Positions 55,143 to 63,660 of a DNA stretch of 64,000 nt are shown here, one piece after another. The translations under genes were made by a program, and so were the position numbers. Position 1 is the stretch's first letter. Every line of letters begins with the position of its first letter. The notes beneath the pieces are model-generated. The model ran no database searches. It saw only the letters and a program-made list of their open reading frames with translations, and had not been told where the DNA came from. The stretch comes from Pseudomonas fluorescens. GTDB taxonomy: Bacteria > Pseudomonadota > Gammaproteobacteria > Pseudomonadales > Pseudomonadaceae. The stretch covers positions 186,001 to 250,000 of the forward strand of contig NZ_CABVHK010000005.1 in assembly GCF_902497785.1 (NCBI RefSeq), read 5' to 3'.

Positions 55143-56195
55143 TCAGATGTTCCAGCGCGGCGCCGTCTTGGCCAGGCGCTGGCGCATCTCGCCAATATTG
55201 GCCGCCAGTTGCCGGACCAGTAGGCGGTAACCATCCAGCGGCTGATAGACCGGTGCATCGAGGCTTGCATCCGCCGGCCATTCAACCGGCCGATTGAGCC
55301 GCCCGGATGCACCGGATTTCAGCGCCCGCGCCATACCGATCAACTGCACCCGAACCAAACGATGCTCCACTTTCAACGCCAATTGCAGATTGGCCATGGC
55401 ATCGGGGTCGTTGGCATCCGGCCGGGTATTGCCGAGGATTTCCAGGGTGCTGACGCACATTCGTAGATGCCGCTGGATCGCATCGAGTTCGGTCATGGAA
55501 ATCTTCACTTCCTTGGACACCGACGGCATCAGCGAGCGCAGTTGCACCATCACCGCGTTCAGGCGGTTCATCACTTTCACGTGCTCGTCATCGGTGACGG
55601 GCTGGCCATTGATAATGCGCCCGTAAATTGTCGCGCAATCGCGCAAGGCATCTGCCAGGTTGTAGCGCCAGGAATACACCGCGTACAGCGGCAGGGCGAA
55701 GGAAAACGCCAGGGCCAGGGCGATGCCGATCAGGATGTCGACCCCGCGCCACAGCCCGTCGCTCATCTGGTTGTCGCCATGTCCGGCGACGATGAACACG
55801 GTGATCGCCGACAGCAGTGCGGTGTAACCGCCCTTGCCGATGGCGTGGTACGAGAAAAATCCGCAGACCACCGACATCGCAAAATAGGTCAGCCACGGCA
55901 TTCCGAGCCAGGCCTGTTGCGCCACCAGCGCCAGGCCGACGCCAGCACCAATCAACGTGCCGATCGCACGCTCGGCGGCTTTTTTGCCGATATTGCCGTG
56001 GTGCTGCAAACCGCCGATCACCACCAGCATCGTCACCGACGCCCATTCACCGTGGGGCAGGTTGATGCCGGTGGTCAGCAGGATCGTCGCCAGCAACCCC
56101 AGCGATACGCGAACCGCGTGGATCAGTCTGGCGTGGCGATAGCGCCGGTACGGGTCCAGCAACGGACGCAATATCCGGCGCAGCAGCGGTGGCAA
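55143..56195 (-). CDS. FUSC family membrane protein
   Basis: A 350-residue protein. About seven helices sit in the N-terminal half, with the FUSC/ArAE pattern GEWASVTMLVVIGGLQHHGN and KAAERAIGTLIGAGVGL, followed by a soluble helical C-terminal half (about 190-350). Such proteins are linked to efflux of aromatic acids or fusaric acid-like compounds, but without partner AaeA/AaeX genes here the function is open. Confidence 0.87.
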   Translation of the reverse strand: MPPLLRRILRPLLDPYRRYRHARLIHAVRVSLGLLATILLTTGINLPHGEWASVTMLVVIGGLQHHGNIGKKAAERAIGTLIGAGVGLALVAQQAWLGMPWLTYFAMSVVCGFFSYHAIGKGGYTALLSAITVFIVAGHGDNQMSDGLWRGVDILIGIALALAFSFALPLYAVYSWRYNLADALRDCATIYGRIINGQPVTDDEHVKVMNRLNAVMVQLRSLMPSVSKEVKISMTELDAIQRHLRMCVSTLEILGNTRPDANDPDAMANLQLALKVEHRLVRVQLIGMARALKSGASGRLNRPVEWPADASLDAPVYQPLDGYRLLVRQLAANIGEMRQRLAKTAPRWNI

Positions 56196-56230
56196 TCGAT
56201 GGGCTCTGGAGGTGCTCAGGCGGGTTGTCC

Positions 56231-57856
56231 TCAGAAAATGTAATCGGTGGTCAGGAAACTCGAACTGCGGCCGCTGATGATCTCGCTGATCAGGTCCTTG
56301 TTGGTCTCCTGGAACTTGGTCGCGACCAGTGTGCGAATCGAAAACACCCGCAGCGCATCATGCACCGACAGCGTGCCTTCGGCGGAGTTCTTGCGGCCGT
56401 TGAACGGGTAGGTGTCCGGACCGCGCTGGCACTGGGCGTTGAGGTTGATCCGCCCGACCTGGTTGGCGAAGGTGTCGACCAGCCGGCCGACCGCCACCGG
56501 GTTGGTGCCAAAGATGCTCAACTGCTGGCCGAAGTCCGATTCCAGAACGTAATCGATCACCGTGTCCAGATGTCGGTACGGCACGATCGGCACCACCGGG
56601 CCGAACTGTTCTTCCTGATAGACGCGCATTTGCGGCGTCACCGGGTACAGCACCGCCGGATAGAAGAACGACGCGCGAGCTTCGCCGCCATTCGGGTTGA
56701 CCACGCGAGCGCCTTTGCTTTCGGCATCCGCGACCAGCGCGTGCAGATAGTCGACCTTGCCCGACTCCGGCAGCGGCGTCAGTGCCACGCCGTTTTCCCA
56801 CGGCATGCCGGGTTTGAGGCTGGCGAGTCTGGCGTTGAATTTTTCGATGAACGCCTCGACCACGTCTTCATGGACGAAGAGGATTTTCAGCGCGGTGCAG
56901 CGTTGGCCATTGAAGGACAGCGAACCGGTCACCGCTTCGTTCACCGCGTTGTCCAGGTCCACTTCGGGCAAAACGATGCCTGGGTTCTTCGCGTCCAGGC
57001 CCAGCGCCGCACGCAAACGGTGAGGTTTGGGGTGCAGTTTTTTCAGGTCGCTGGCGGCTTTGTTGGTGCCGATAAAGGCAAAGATATCGATCTTGCCGCT
57101 GGCCATCAGCGCGCTGACCGTCTCGCGGCCGCTGCCGTAGATGACGTTGATCACCCCGGCCGGGAAGCTGTCGCGGAAGGCTTCCAGCAGCGGGCGAATC
57201 AGTAGCACGCCGAGTTTGGCCGGTTTGAACACTACGGTATTGCCCATGATCAGCGCCGGAATCAGCGTGGTGAAGGTTTCGTTCAGCGGATAGTTATAGG
57301 GGCCCATGCACAACGCCACGCCCAGCGGAACGCGACGGATCTGGCCGAGCGTGTCCTGTTCCAGCTCGAAACGGCTGGAGCGGCGGTCGAGTTCCTTGAG
57401 CGCGTTGATGGTGTCGACGATGTAGTCGCAGGTGCGGTCGAACTCTTTTTCCGAATCCTTGAGGTTCTTGCCGATTTCCCACATCAGCAACTTGACCACC
57501 GCCTCACGCTGTTCGCGCATGCGCCCGAGGAAGGTTTCGACGTGTTGGATGCGTTCGGCCACGCGCATGGTTGGCCACAAACCCTGACCCCGGTCGTAGG
57601 CGCGAACGGCGGCGTCGAGGGCGGTCAGTGCGGTCTCGGCATCGAGCAGCGGCGTGCTGCCGAGGATCACTTGTTCATCGCCGTTTTCACCGGTCAGGTA
57701 CACCGGGCTGCGGACCTGGGCGAGGGGGCCCGACCAGGTTTTGAGTTCGCCATCGACCAGGTATTCACGTTGCTCGGTCTGGCCGTCGAGGCGGTATTTT
57801 TCCGGGATGTCGCCGGCGGCGGGGAACAGGTTGCCGAGGATAGGTGCTGTGGTCAT
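56231..57856 (-). CDS. gapN: NADP-dependent glyceraldehyde-3-phosphate dehydrogenase-like aldehyde dehydrogenase
   Basis: A 541-residue aldehyde dehydrogenase. The active-site glutamate lies near the ALGLDAKNPGIVLPEVDLD segment and the catalytic cysteine in FNGQRCTALKILFVHED. The GPYNYPLNETFTTLIPALI and FAFIGTNKAASDLKKLH segments fit the GapN group, which oxidises glyceraldehyde-3-phosphate to 3-phosphoglycerate with NADP and no phosphate. The ATG at 57856 is chosen over 57883 because the protein then begins MTTAPILGNLFPAA as in Pseudomonas relatives I recall. Substrate assignment is by family only. Confidence 0.82.
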   Translation of the reverse strand: MTTAPILGNLFPAAGDIPEKYRLDGQTEQREYLVDGELKTWSGPLAQVRSPVYLTGENGDEQVILGSTPLLDAETALTALDAAVRAYDRGQGLWPTMRVAERIQHVETFLGRMREQREAVVKLLMWEIGKNLKDSEKEFDRTCDYIVDTINALKELDRRSSRFELEQDTLGQIRRVPLGVALCMGPYNYPLNETFTTLIPALIMGNTVVFKPAKLGVLLIRPLLEAFRDSFPAGVINVIYGSGRETVSALMASGKIDIFAFIGTNKAASDLKKLHPKPHRLRAALGLDAKNPGIVLPEVDLDNAVNEAVTGSLSFNGQRCTALKILFVHEDVVEAFIEKFNARLASLKPGMPWENGVALTPLPESGKVDYLHALVADAESKGARVVNPNGGEARASFFYPAVLYPVTPQMRVYQEEQFGPVVPIVPYRHLDTVIDYVLESDFGQQLSIFGTNPVAVGRLVDTFANQVGRINLNAQCQRGPDTYPFNGRKNSAEGTLSVHDALRVFSIRTLVATKFQETNKDLISEIISGRSSSFLTTDYIF

Positions 57857-58041
57857 GTCGCTACTCCATGTGATGTAAGCCATGCGCTGGCGGCTTGCCG
57901 TTCAGATTCACTTCACAGGTTATACGCCTTATTGCCCCGACTTTTTAAGTGCTCCTGCGCAGGAACTCGCGATCTTTTGACCTGACAACACACAACGGGC
58001 GATGCGGCGGGTAAACTTCGCGCTCTTTTTAAGGAGTTCAT

Positions 58042-58929
58042 ATGAGTTACTACCAGCCGGGCATTCTCGCCACCCCTGTTCCACCCCAAGCCCGTCATCT
58101 GTTCTTCGCGCTGGAATCGGTCGATGCATTGCCGGCCGCGCTCGACAAACTGATGCAGCTGGTGGACGGAAAGTCGGCGGTGGTCGGTTTTGGTGAATCC
58201 CTGGTCAAGGCGCTGCACGTGCAGATCGACGGACTGCGGCCGTTTCCGGCGCTGACCGGCGTTGGTGTCGATAACCCGTCGACCCAGCATGCGCTGTGGT
58301 GCTGGTTGCATGGCGTCGACCGTGGCGAGTTGCTCAATCGCAGCAGCGCCATCGAAGCCGCGTTGGCCCCGGCGTTGCGCCTGGTGCAGATGAATGAAAC
58401 CTTCCGCCACCTCACCGGCCACGACCTTACCGGTTACGAAGATGGCACCGAAAACCCGCATGACGAAGCCGCCATCGGCGCAGCGTTGCTGAGCGAAGGT
58501 GCCGAAGGTCTGGTGGGCGGCAGCTTCGCCGCGATCCAGCAGTGGCAGCATGACCTGAAGGGTTTCCACGCGATGCCGTCCGAAGAGAAGGACAACATCA
58601 TGGGCCGCCGTTTGAGCGACAACGAAGAAATCGATGACGCGCCGATTTCTGCCCACGTCAAACGCACCGCCCAGGAAAGCTTCGCCCCGGAAGCGTTCGT
58701 GGTCCGTCGTTCGATGCCGTGGATCGAAGGCGATCGTGCAGGATTGATGTTCCTTGCGTTCGGTTTTTCCCTGGATGCGTTCGAAGCGCAACTGCGGCGC
58801 ATGAGCGGTCTGGAAGACGGCATCACCGATGGTTTGTACCGCATCAGCCGGCCGATCACTGGCGGCTACTACTGGTGCCCGCCGTTGAAGGACGGACATC
58901 TGGATCTGCGCGCATTGCGTATGGGCTAA
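58042..58929 (+). CDS. Dyp-type heme peroxidase
   Basis: A 295-residue YfeX-like peroxidase. The GXXDG motif appears as GYEDGTENP near residue 133, and the proximal region EAFVVRRSMPWIEGDRAGLMFLAFG has the family arginine. There is no signal peptide, so it is cytoplasmic. AAGGAG is eight bases before the ATG. It stands alone and ends at a REP hairpin. Confidence 0.92.
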   Translation: MSYYQPGILATPVPPQARHLFFALESVDALPAALDKLMQLVDGKSAVVGFGESLVKALHVQIDGLRPFPALTGVGVDNPSTQHALWCWLHGVDRGELLNRSSAIEAALAPALRLVQMNETFRHLTGHDLTGYEDGTENPHDEAAIGAALLSEGAEGLVGGSFAAIQQWQHDLKGFHAMPSEEKDNIMGRRLSDNEEIDDAPISAHVKRTAQESFAPEAFVVRRSMPWIEGDRAGLMFLAFGFSLDAFEAQLRRMSGLEDGITDGLYRISRPITGGYYWCPPLKDGHLDLRALRMG

Positions 58930-58944
58930 AACGATCAAAAGCTC

Positions 58945-59016
58945 AAAAGATCGCAGCCTTCGGCAGCTCCTACCGGGTGATCGTGGTGTAGGAGCTGCCG
59001 AAGGCTGCGATCTTTT
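58945..59016. repeat. REP palindrome with T-run (terminator-like)
   Basis: The 29-base arms AAAAGATCGCAGCCTTCGGC... (58945-58973) and its complement (58988-59016) have a 14-base loop and are followed by extra Ts. The arm sequence is the same as at 16043 and 63546. It should terminate the peroxidase transcript. Confidence 0.85.
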
Positions 59017-59096
59017 TTCTTTGGCACGCAGAATCTAACCTTATTCTCAAAAGGTATTTCTCAACCCATTCGTTAGAACTTTAAGATCACGTCATA

Positions 59097-59112
59097 ACTC
59101 GTTATAACAAGT
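59097..59112. promoter_or_regulatory. Probable operator of the GntR/UTRA regulator
   Basis: ACTCGTTATAACAAGT is a near-perfect palindrome (one mismatched pair) ending eight bases before the regulator ATG. Its A/T-rich centre and the position fit autorepression by a GntR-family dimer. Confidence 0.6.
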
Positions 59113-59120
59113 GATCTGCC

Positions 59121-59873
59121 ATGACCGATAACGTTCTAGCGCTCAGCAGCGTGCCTTTACATACCCAACTGCGCGACGTGCTGCGCGCTCGCATTCTCGA
59201 TGGCCAATACCCGCAAGACAGCCAGATGCCTTCCGAAAGCGAGCTCGGCGCGCTGTTCAAGGTCAGCCGCATTACCGTGCGCCAGGCCCTCGGTGATCTG
59301 CAGAAAGAAGGGCTGATCTTCAAGATCCACGGCAAGGGCACGTTCGTCGCCAAGCCGAAAACCTTCCAGAACGTCAGCACCCTGCAAGGCCTGGCCGAGT
59401 CCATGACCGGTCGCGGCTACGAGGTGATCAACCGCCTGCGCAGCTTCAAATTCATTCCCGCCGACAAGCTCGTAGCCGAGCGCTTGCAGGTTGCCGAAGG
59501 CGAGACCGTGGCGCAGATCAAACGGGTGCGTCTGATCAATCGCGAGCCGATCTCGCTGGAAATCACCTACCTGCCCAAAGCCCTCGGCGAACGGCTGGAA
59601 AAGGCTGACCTGGTCACCCGCGACATCTTCCTGATTCTTGAAAACGACTGCGGCCTGGCGCTCGGTCATGCCGACCTGGCCATCGACGCGGTGCTCGCCG
59701 ACAGCGACCTGACCCAGGCGCTGAACGTCGAAGCCGGCTCGCCGATCATGCGCATCGAGCGTCTGACCCGCGATGCCAGTGGCCATCCCGTGGACTTCGA
59801 ACACCTTTACTACCGCGGCGATGCGTTCCAGTACCGCCTGCGGATCGACCGGCAAAAAGGCGCGCAGATATGA
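59121..59873 (+). CDS. GntR family (HutC/UTRA) transcriptional regulator
   Basis: A 250-residue regulator. The winged helix-turn-helix (about 14-75) has MPSESELGALFKVSRITVRQ, followed by the UTRA ligand domain with INREPISLEITYLP and the C-terminal DFEHLYYRGDAFQYRLRIDR. It overlaps the flavoprotein gene by four bases (ATGA), so it is co-transcribed with the operon it presumably controls. A palindromic operator precedes it. Confidence 0.93.
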   Translation: MTDNVLALSSVPLHTQLRDVLRARILDGQYPQDSQMPSESELGALFKVSRITVRQALGDLQKEGLIFKIHGKGTFVAKPKTFQNVSTLQGLAESMTGRGYEVINRLRSFKFIPADKLVAERLQVAEGETVAQIKRVRLINREPISLEITYLPKALGERLEKADLVTRDIFLILENDCGLALGHADLAIDAVLADSDLTQALNVEAGSPIMRIERLTRDASGHPVDFEHLYYRGDAFQYRLRIDRQKGAQI

Positions 59874-61615
59874 ATCACAGCCCTGAAACCAGAAGCACGC
59901 TTGAACAGGAATACGACATTGTGGTGATCGGCGGCGGCACCGCAGGTCCGATGGCCGCGATCAAGGCCAAGGAGCGCAACCGCGAGCTGCGCGTGCTGTT
60001 GATCGACAAGGCCAACGTCAAACGCAGTGGCGCGATCAGCATGGGCATGGACGGCCTGAACAACGCGATCATTCCCGGGCACTCGACGCCGGAGCAGTAC
60101 ACCAAGGAAATCACCATTGCCAACGACGGCATCGTCAATCAGGCAGCGGTGTACGCTTACGCCACCCACAGTTTCGAAACCCTCTCGCAACTGGATCGTT
60201 GGGGCGTGAAGTTCGAAAAGGACGAAACCGGCGACTACGCGGTGAAAAAGGTCCACCACATGGGCGCCTACGTGTTGCCGATGCCGGAAGGGCATGACAT
60301 CAAAAAGGTTTTGTACCGCCAGTTGAAACGGGCGCGGGTCAGCATTACCAACCGGGTGGTTTGCACACGTTTGCTGACGGACGAAGAGGGCGCAGTCAAC
60401 GGCCTGATGGGCTTCGACTGCCGCACCGCCGACTTTCACGTGATCAAGGCCAAAGCGGTGATCCTCGCGTGCGGCGCCGCCGGGCGTCTGGGTTTGCCGT
60501 CCTCGGGTTACCTGATGGGCACCTACGAAAACCCGACCAACGCCGGTGACGGTTACGCCATGGCCTATCACGCCGGGGCCGAACTGGCGAACCTCGAATG
60601 CTTCCAGATCAACCCGCTGATCAAGGATTACAACGGCCCGGCCTGCGCTTACGTCACCGGTCCGCTGGGCGGCTACACCGCGAACAACAAGGGTGAACGC
60701 TTCATCGAGTGCGATTACTGGAGCGGCCAGATGATGTGGGAGTTCCACCAGGAACTCGAAAGCGGCAACGGCCCGGTGTTCCTCAAACTCGATCACCTGG
60801 CCGAGGAAACCATCCAGAACATCGAAGAGATCCTGCACAGCAACGAACGCCCGAGTCGCGGCCAGTTCCACGCCAATCGCGGCACCGATTACCGCACGCA
60901 GATGGTCGAGATGCACATCTCGGAAATCGGCTTTTGCAGCGGGCATTCGGCGTCGGGTGTGTGGGTCAACGAAAAGGCCGAGACCTCGGTCAAGGGTTTG
61001 TATTCGGCCGGTGACATGGCCGCCGTGCCGCACAACTACATGCTCGGCGCGTTCACCTACGGCTGGTTTGCCGGCACCAACGCGGCGGATTTTGTCGCTG
61101 GCCGCGAGTTTTCAGCGGTCGATGCCCGGCAGATCGAAACAGAGAAAGCCCGGGTGGATGCGCCACTCGACCGCGAACACGGCCTGCCGCCGGCGCAGGT
61201 CGAGTACAAGCTGCGGCGCTTCGTCAACGATTACCTGCAACCGCCGAAAGTCACCAAGAAGATGCAGATCGGTCTGCAACGTTTCAGCGATATCCAGCGC
61301 GATCTCGATCAGATCAAGGCCCACAACGCCCACGAACTGATGCGCGCCATGGAAGTCAGCATGATCCGCGACTGCGCCGAAATGGCCGCCCGCGCTTCGT
61401 TGTTCCGCGCCGAAAGTCGCTGGGGGCTTTACCACTATCGGGTCGATCACCCGCAGCGCAACGACAGCGACTGGTTCTGCCATTGCCACTTGAAGAAAGA
61501 TGAAAACGGCCAGATGAGCAGTTTCAAGAAAGCCGTCGAGCCTTACATCATCCCGCTGGATGCCGAAGAAATGCAGGCCTACGACCGGCTGCGTGTCGGT
61601 GCCTTTGCGGCCTGA
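59870..61615 (+). CDS. AprA-like FAD flavoprotein (fumarate reductase/APS reductase alpha superfamily)
   Basis: A 581-residue flavoprotein. The N-terminal FAD-binding motif is VVIGGGTAGPMAAIKAKE (about 19-36), with ILACGAAGRLGLPSSGYLMG in the middle and GLYSAGDMAAVPHNYMLGAF near residue 380. Sequence features resemble the alpha subunit of adenylylsulfate reductase, but the neighbouring ABC transporter is of the sulfonate/nitrate type and no sulfate-reduction genes are present. With the ferredoxin at 61642 it probably forms a soluble oxidoreductase of unknown substrate. An organosulfur or similar substrate is only a guess. Confidence 0.85.
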   Translation: MNHSPETRSTLEQEYDIVVIGGGTAGPMAAIKAKERNRELRVLLIDKANVKRSGAISMGMDGLNNAIIPGHSTPEQYTKEITIANDGIVNQAAVYAYATHSFETLSQLDRWGVKFEKDETGDYAVKKVHHMGAYVLPMPEGHDIKKVLYRQLKRARVSITNRVVCTRLLTDEEGAVNGLMGFDCRTADFHVIKAKAVILACGAAGRLGLPSSGYLMGTYENPTNAGDGYAMAYHAGAELANLECFQINPLIKDYNGPACAYVTGPLGGYTANNKGERFIECDYWSGQMMWEFHQELESGNGPVFLKLDHLAEETIQNIEEILHSNERPSRGQFHANRGTDYRTQMVEMHISEIGFCSGHSASGVWVNEKAETSVKGLYSAGDMAAVPHNYMLGAFTYGWFAGTNAADFVAGREFSAVDARQIETEKARVDAPLDREHGLPPAQVEYKLRRFVNDYLQPPKVTKKMQIGLQRFSDIQRDLDQIKAHNAHELMRAMEVSMIRDCAEMAARASLFRAESRWGLYHYRVDHPQRNDSDWFCHCHLKKDENGQMSSFKKAVEPYIIPLDAEEMQAYDRLRVGAFAA

Positions 61616-61641
61616 GCCCCATCAGAAAAAGAGACCGCGAA

Positions 61642-61887
61642 ATGGCCTATCAACCCCAGGAAATTTTCTTCCGCTCCAACGCGCCGGTTACGGTCGACGA
61701 AGATCTTTGCATCGCCCACAAAGGCTGCACCGTGTGCGTCGACGTCTGCCCGATGGACCTGCTGGCGATCAACCCGGCCACGCAAAAGGCCTACATGGCC
61801 TTTGACGAATGCTGGTATTGCATGCCGTGCGAAAAGGACTGCCCGACCGGGGCCGTAAAAGTCGACATCCCGTATCTGTTGCGCTAA
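61642..61887 (+). CDS. AprB-like 4Fe-4S ferredoxin
   Basis: An 81-residue two-cluster ferredoxin. CIAHKGCTVCVDVCPMDLL and CWYCMPCEKDCPTGAV supply eight cysteines in the AprB arrangement. It lacks the C-terminal tail of true AprB. It lies 26 bp after the flavoprotein gene and should be its electron partner. Confidence 0.88.
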   Translation: MAYQPQEIFFRSNAPVTVDEDLCIAHKGCTVCVDVCPMDLLAINPATQKAYMAFDECWYCMPCEKDCPTGAVKVDIPYLLR

Positions 61888-61899
61888 CCGACAGGACGC

Positions 61900-61992
61900 C
61901 ATCGCTGGCAAGCCAGCTCCCACAGGGATCTCCGCCAGCCGCAAATCTTGTTTACACCGACGAAACCTGTGGGAGCTGGCTTGCCAGCGATG
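61900..61992. repeat. REP palindrome (GCTGGCAAGCCAGCTCCCAC family)
   Basis: CATCGCTGGCAAGCCAGCTC... (61900-61926) is the inverted copy of ...GAGCTGGCTTGCCAGCGATG (61966-61992). It separates the ferredoxin gene from the binding-protein gene. Both halves also hold a small inner hairpin (GCTGGCAAGCCAGC). Confidence 0.85.
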
Positions 61993-62120
61993 AGGCCGCC
62001 ACAGACAACCAAAAAGCCATCCGGCAACACCGGACGCTCGCTTCAAACACCCCTCGTTTCCCACCACGCCCTGATCGTGGCGGAGACGAACATCCTATAA
62101 ATGATTCGAGGGGATTCACA

Positions 62121-63527
62121 ATGCTATTGCGTGCAGCTTTCGCCGGTCTGGTACTGGCTTCGTTCACCTTGTCGGCCTCCGCCGAAACCATCCGCATTGC
62201 CATCGGCACCCAGGACACCACGATCAACTGCGCCGCAGGCGGTCTGTTGATTCGCGAGTTGGGCCTGCTCGATAAATACCTGCCCCACGACGGCGCCTAC
62301 AAAGACGCGAAATACCAGGTGGAATGGAAAAACTTCACCAGCGGCGCGCCGCTGACCAACGAGATGGTCGCCGGCAAACTCGACTTCGGCGCCATGGCCG
62401 ATTTCCCCGGTTCGTTCAACGGCGTCGCCTTCGAAACCGCCGGCAAGCACAGCCTGTTCATCAGCGTGCTGTCGGGCAGCATCAAGGGCAGCGGCAACGG
62501 CATCGTGGTGCCGAGCGCATCGGGCGTGCAGTCGCTCGCCGAACTCAAGGGCAAAACCATTTCCGTCCCGTTCGCCTCGACCGCGCATGGCATGTTGCTG
62601 CGCGCCGTGGCGGCTCAAGGTTGGGACCCGCTGAAAGATGTGAACATCATCGCCCAGCCGCCAGAAGTCGCCGGGTCGGCGTTGCAGGCCGGGAAGATCG
62701 ATGCCCACGCCGACTTCGTGCCGTTCGCCGAACTGTTCCCGAGCCGTGGTTTCGCGCGCAAGATTTATGACGGTTCACAGGCGAACGCGCCGACCTTCCA
62801 TGGCGCACTGGTCGATCAGGCCTATGCGAAAAAGTACCCGGAAATTGTCGTCGCCTACCTGCGCGCCAGCCTCGAAGCCAACCAGCTGTTGACGGCGGAA
62901 CCGGAGAAATACAGCGAGCTGATCGCCAAAGTCACTGGCGTCGATGCCGAGGTCAATTACCTGTTTTACGGCCCGCTCGGCGTTCAGACCCGCGACCTGA
63001 GCTGGAAACCGGAATACCGCCAGGCCGTCGGCACCGCCATCGACACCCTGAAACTGTTGAAGAAAGCTGATCGCGGCCTCGACCTCAATACCTTCATCGA
63101 CGACCAGTACATCCGCGCCGCGTTCAAGGCCTCGAACCTGGATTACACCGCGCAACTGGCGAACTACGCACAGACGCCGCTCAAAGGTGTGGATGCGGCG
63201 AGCGGCAAGGCCATCACCGACATTCACCGGGTGGCGGAGATCTGGGTGCGCGGCGAACCGAAAGTCCGTCAGTACGCTTCGGCGGAGGCGGCGTTCACGG
63301 CGTTGGCCGGCTTGAAATCCGAAGGCAAAAACATTCGCGCGGTGTATGCCCAGGCGAGTGACAGCGGGATCAAGTTGCTGGCGGATCAGGCGTGGTTTGC
63401 CAGTGATGCGCAAGGGCGGTTGAGTGCCTTCCTGCTCAAGGGCCAGGCCCAGCAATTCGCCACGGCCCAGGGCGGCAAAGTCCTCGACTTCACCGACGCC
63501 ACGACCCAGGCGGTTGCCGTTCGCTAA
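62121..63527 (+). CDS. ABC transporter substrate-binding protein (nitrate/sulfonate/taurine type)
   Basis: A 468-residue secreted protein, longer than the usual 320 or so of SsuA/TauA proteins. A signal peptide covers about residues 1-22 (SASAET). The SsuA-like fold shows in IRIAIGTQDTTINCAAGGLL, LTNEMVAGKLDFGAMADFPG and LAELKGKTISVPFASTAHGM. The extra C-terminal part after residue 330 is an added domain of unknown role. It precedes an SsuC-like permease. Confidence 0.88.
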   Translation: MLLRAAFAGLVLASFTLSASAETIRIAIGTQDTTINCAAGGLLIRELGLLDKYLPHDGAYKDAKYQVEWKNFTSGAPLTNEMVAGKLDFGAMADFPGSFNGVAFETAGKHSLFISVLSGSIKGSGNGIVVPSASGVQSLAELKGKTISVPFASTAHGMLLRAVAAQGWDPLKDVNIIAQPPEVAGSALQAGKIDAHADFVPFAELFPSRGFARKIYDGSQANAPTFHGALVDQAYAKKYPEIVVAYLRASLEANQLLTAEPEKYSELIAKVTGVDAEVNYLFYGPLGVQTRDLSWKPEYRQAVGTAIDTLKLLKKADRGLDLNTFIDDQYIRAAFKASNLDYTAQLANYAQTPLKGVDAASGKAITDIHRVAEIWVRGEPKVRQYASAEAAFTALAGLKSEGKNIRAVYAQASDSGIKLLADQAWFASDAQGRLSAFLLKGQAQQFATAQGGKVLDFTDATTQAVAVR

Positions 63528-63545
63528 AAAGCCTGATCACTGAGC

Positions 63546-63640
63546 CCTGTAGGAGCTGCCGAAGGCTGCGATCTTTTGATCTTGACCTCCAGCAATCCTG
63601 AATCAGCCAAAAGATCGCAGCCTTCGGCAGCTCCTACAGG
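63546..63640. repeat. REP palindrome (GATCGCAGCCTTCGGCAGC family)
   Basis: CCTGTAGGAGCTGCCGAAGG... (63546-63578) is the inverse of ...CCTTCGGCAGCTCCTACAGG (63608-63640). Unlike the copies at 16043 and 58945 the arms point the other way. It lies between the binding-protein and permease genes of one transporter. Confidence 0.85.
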
Positions 63641-63660
63641 TTCGCTATTGGAAGTTATGT

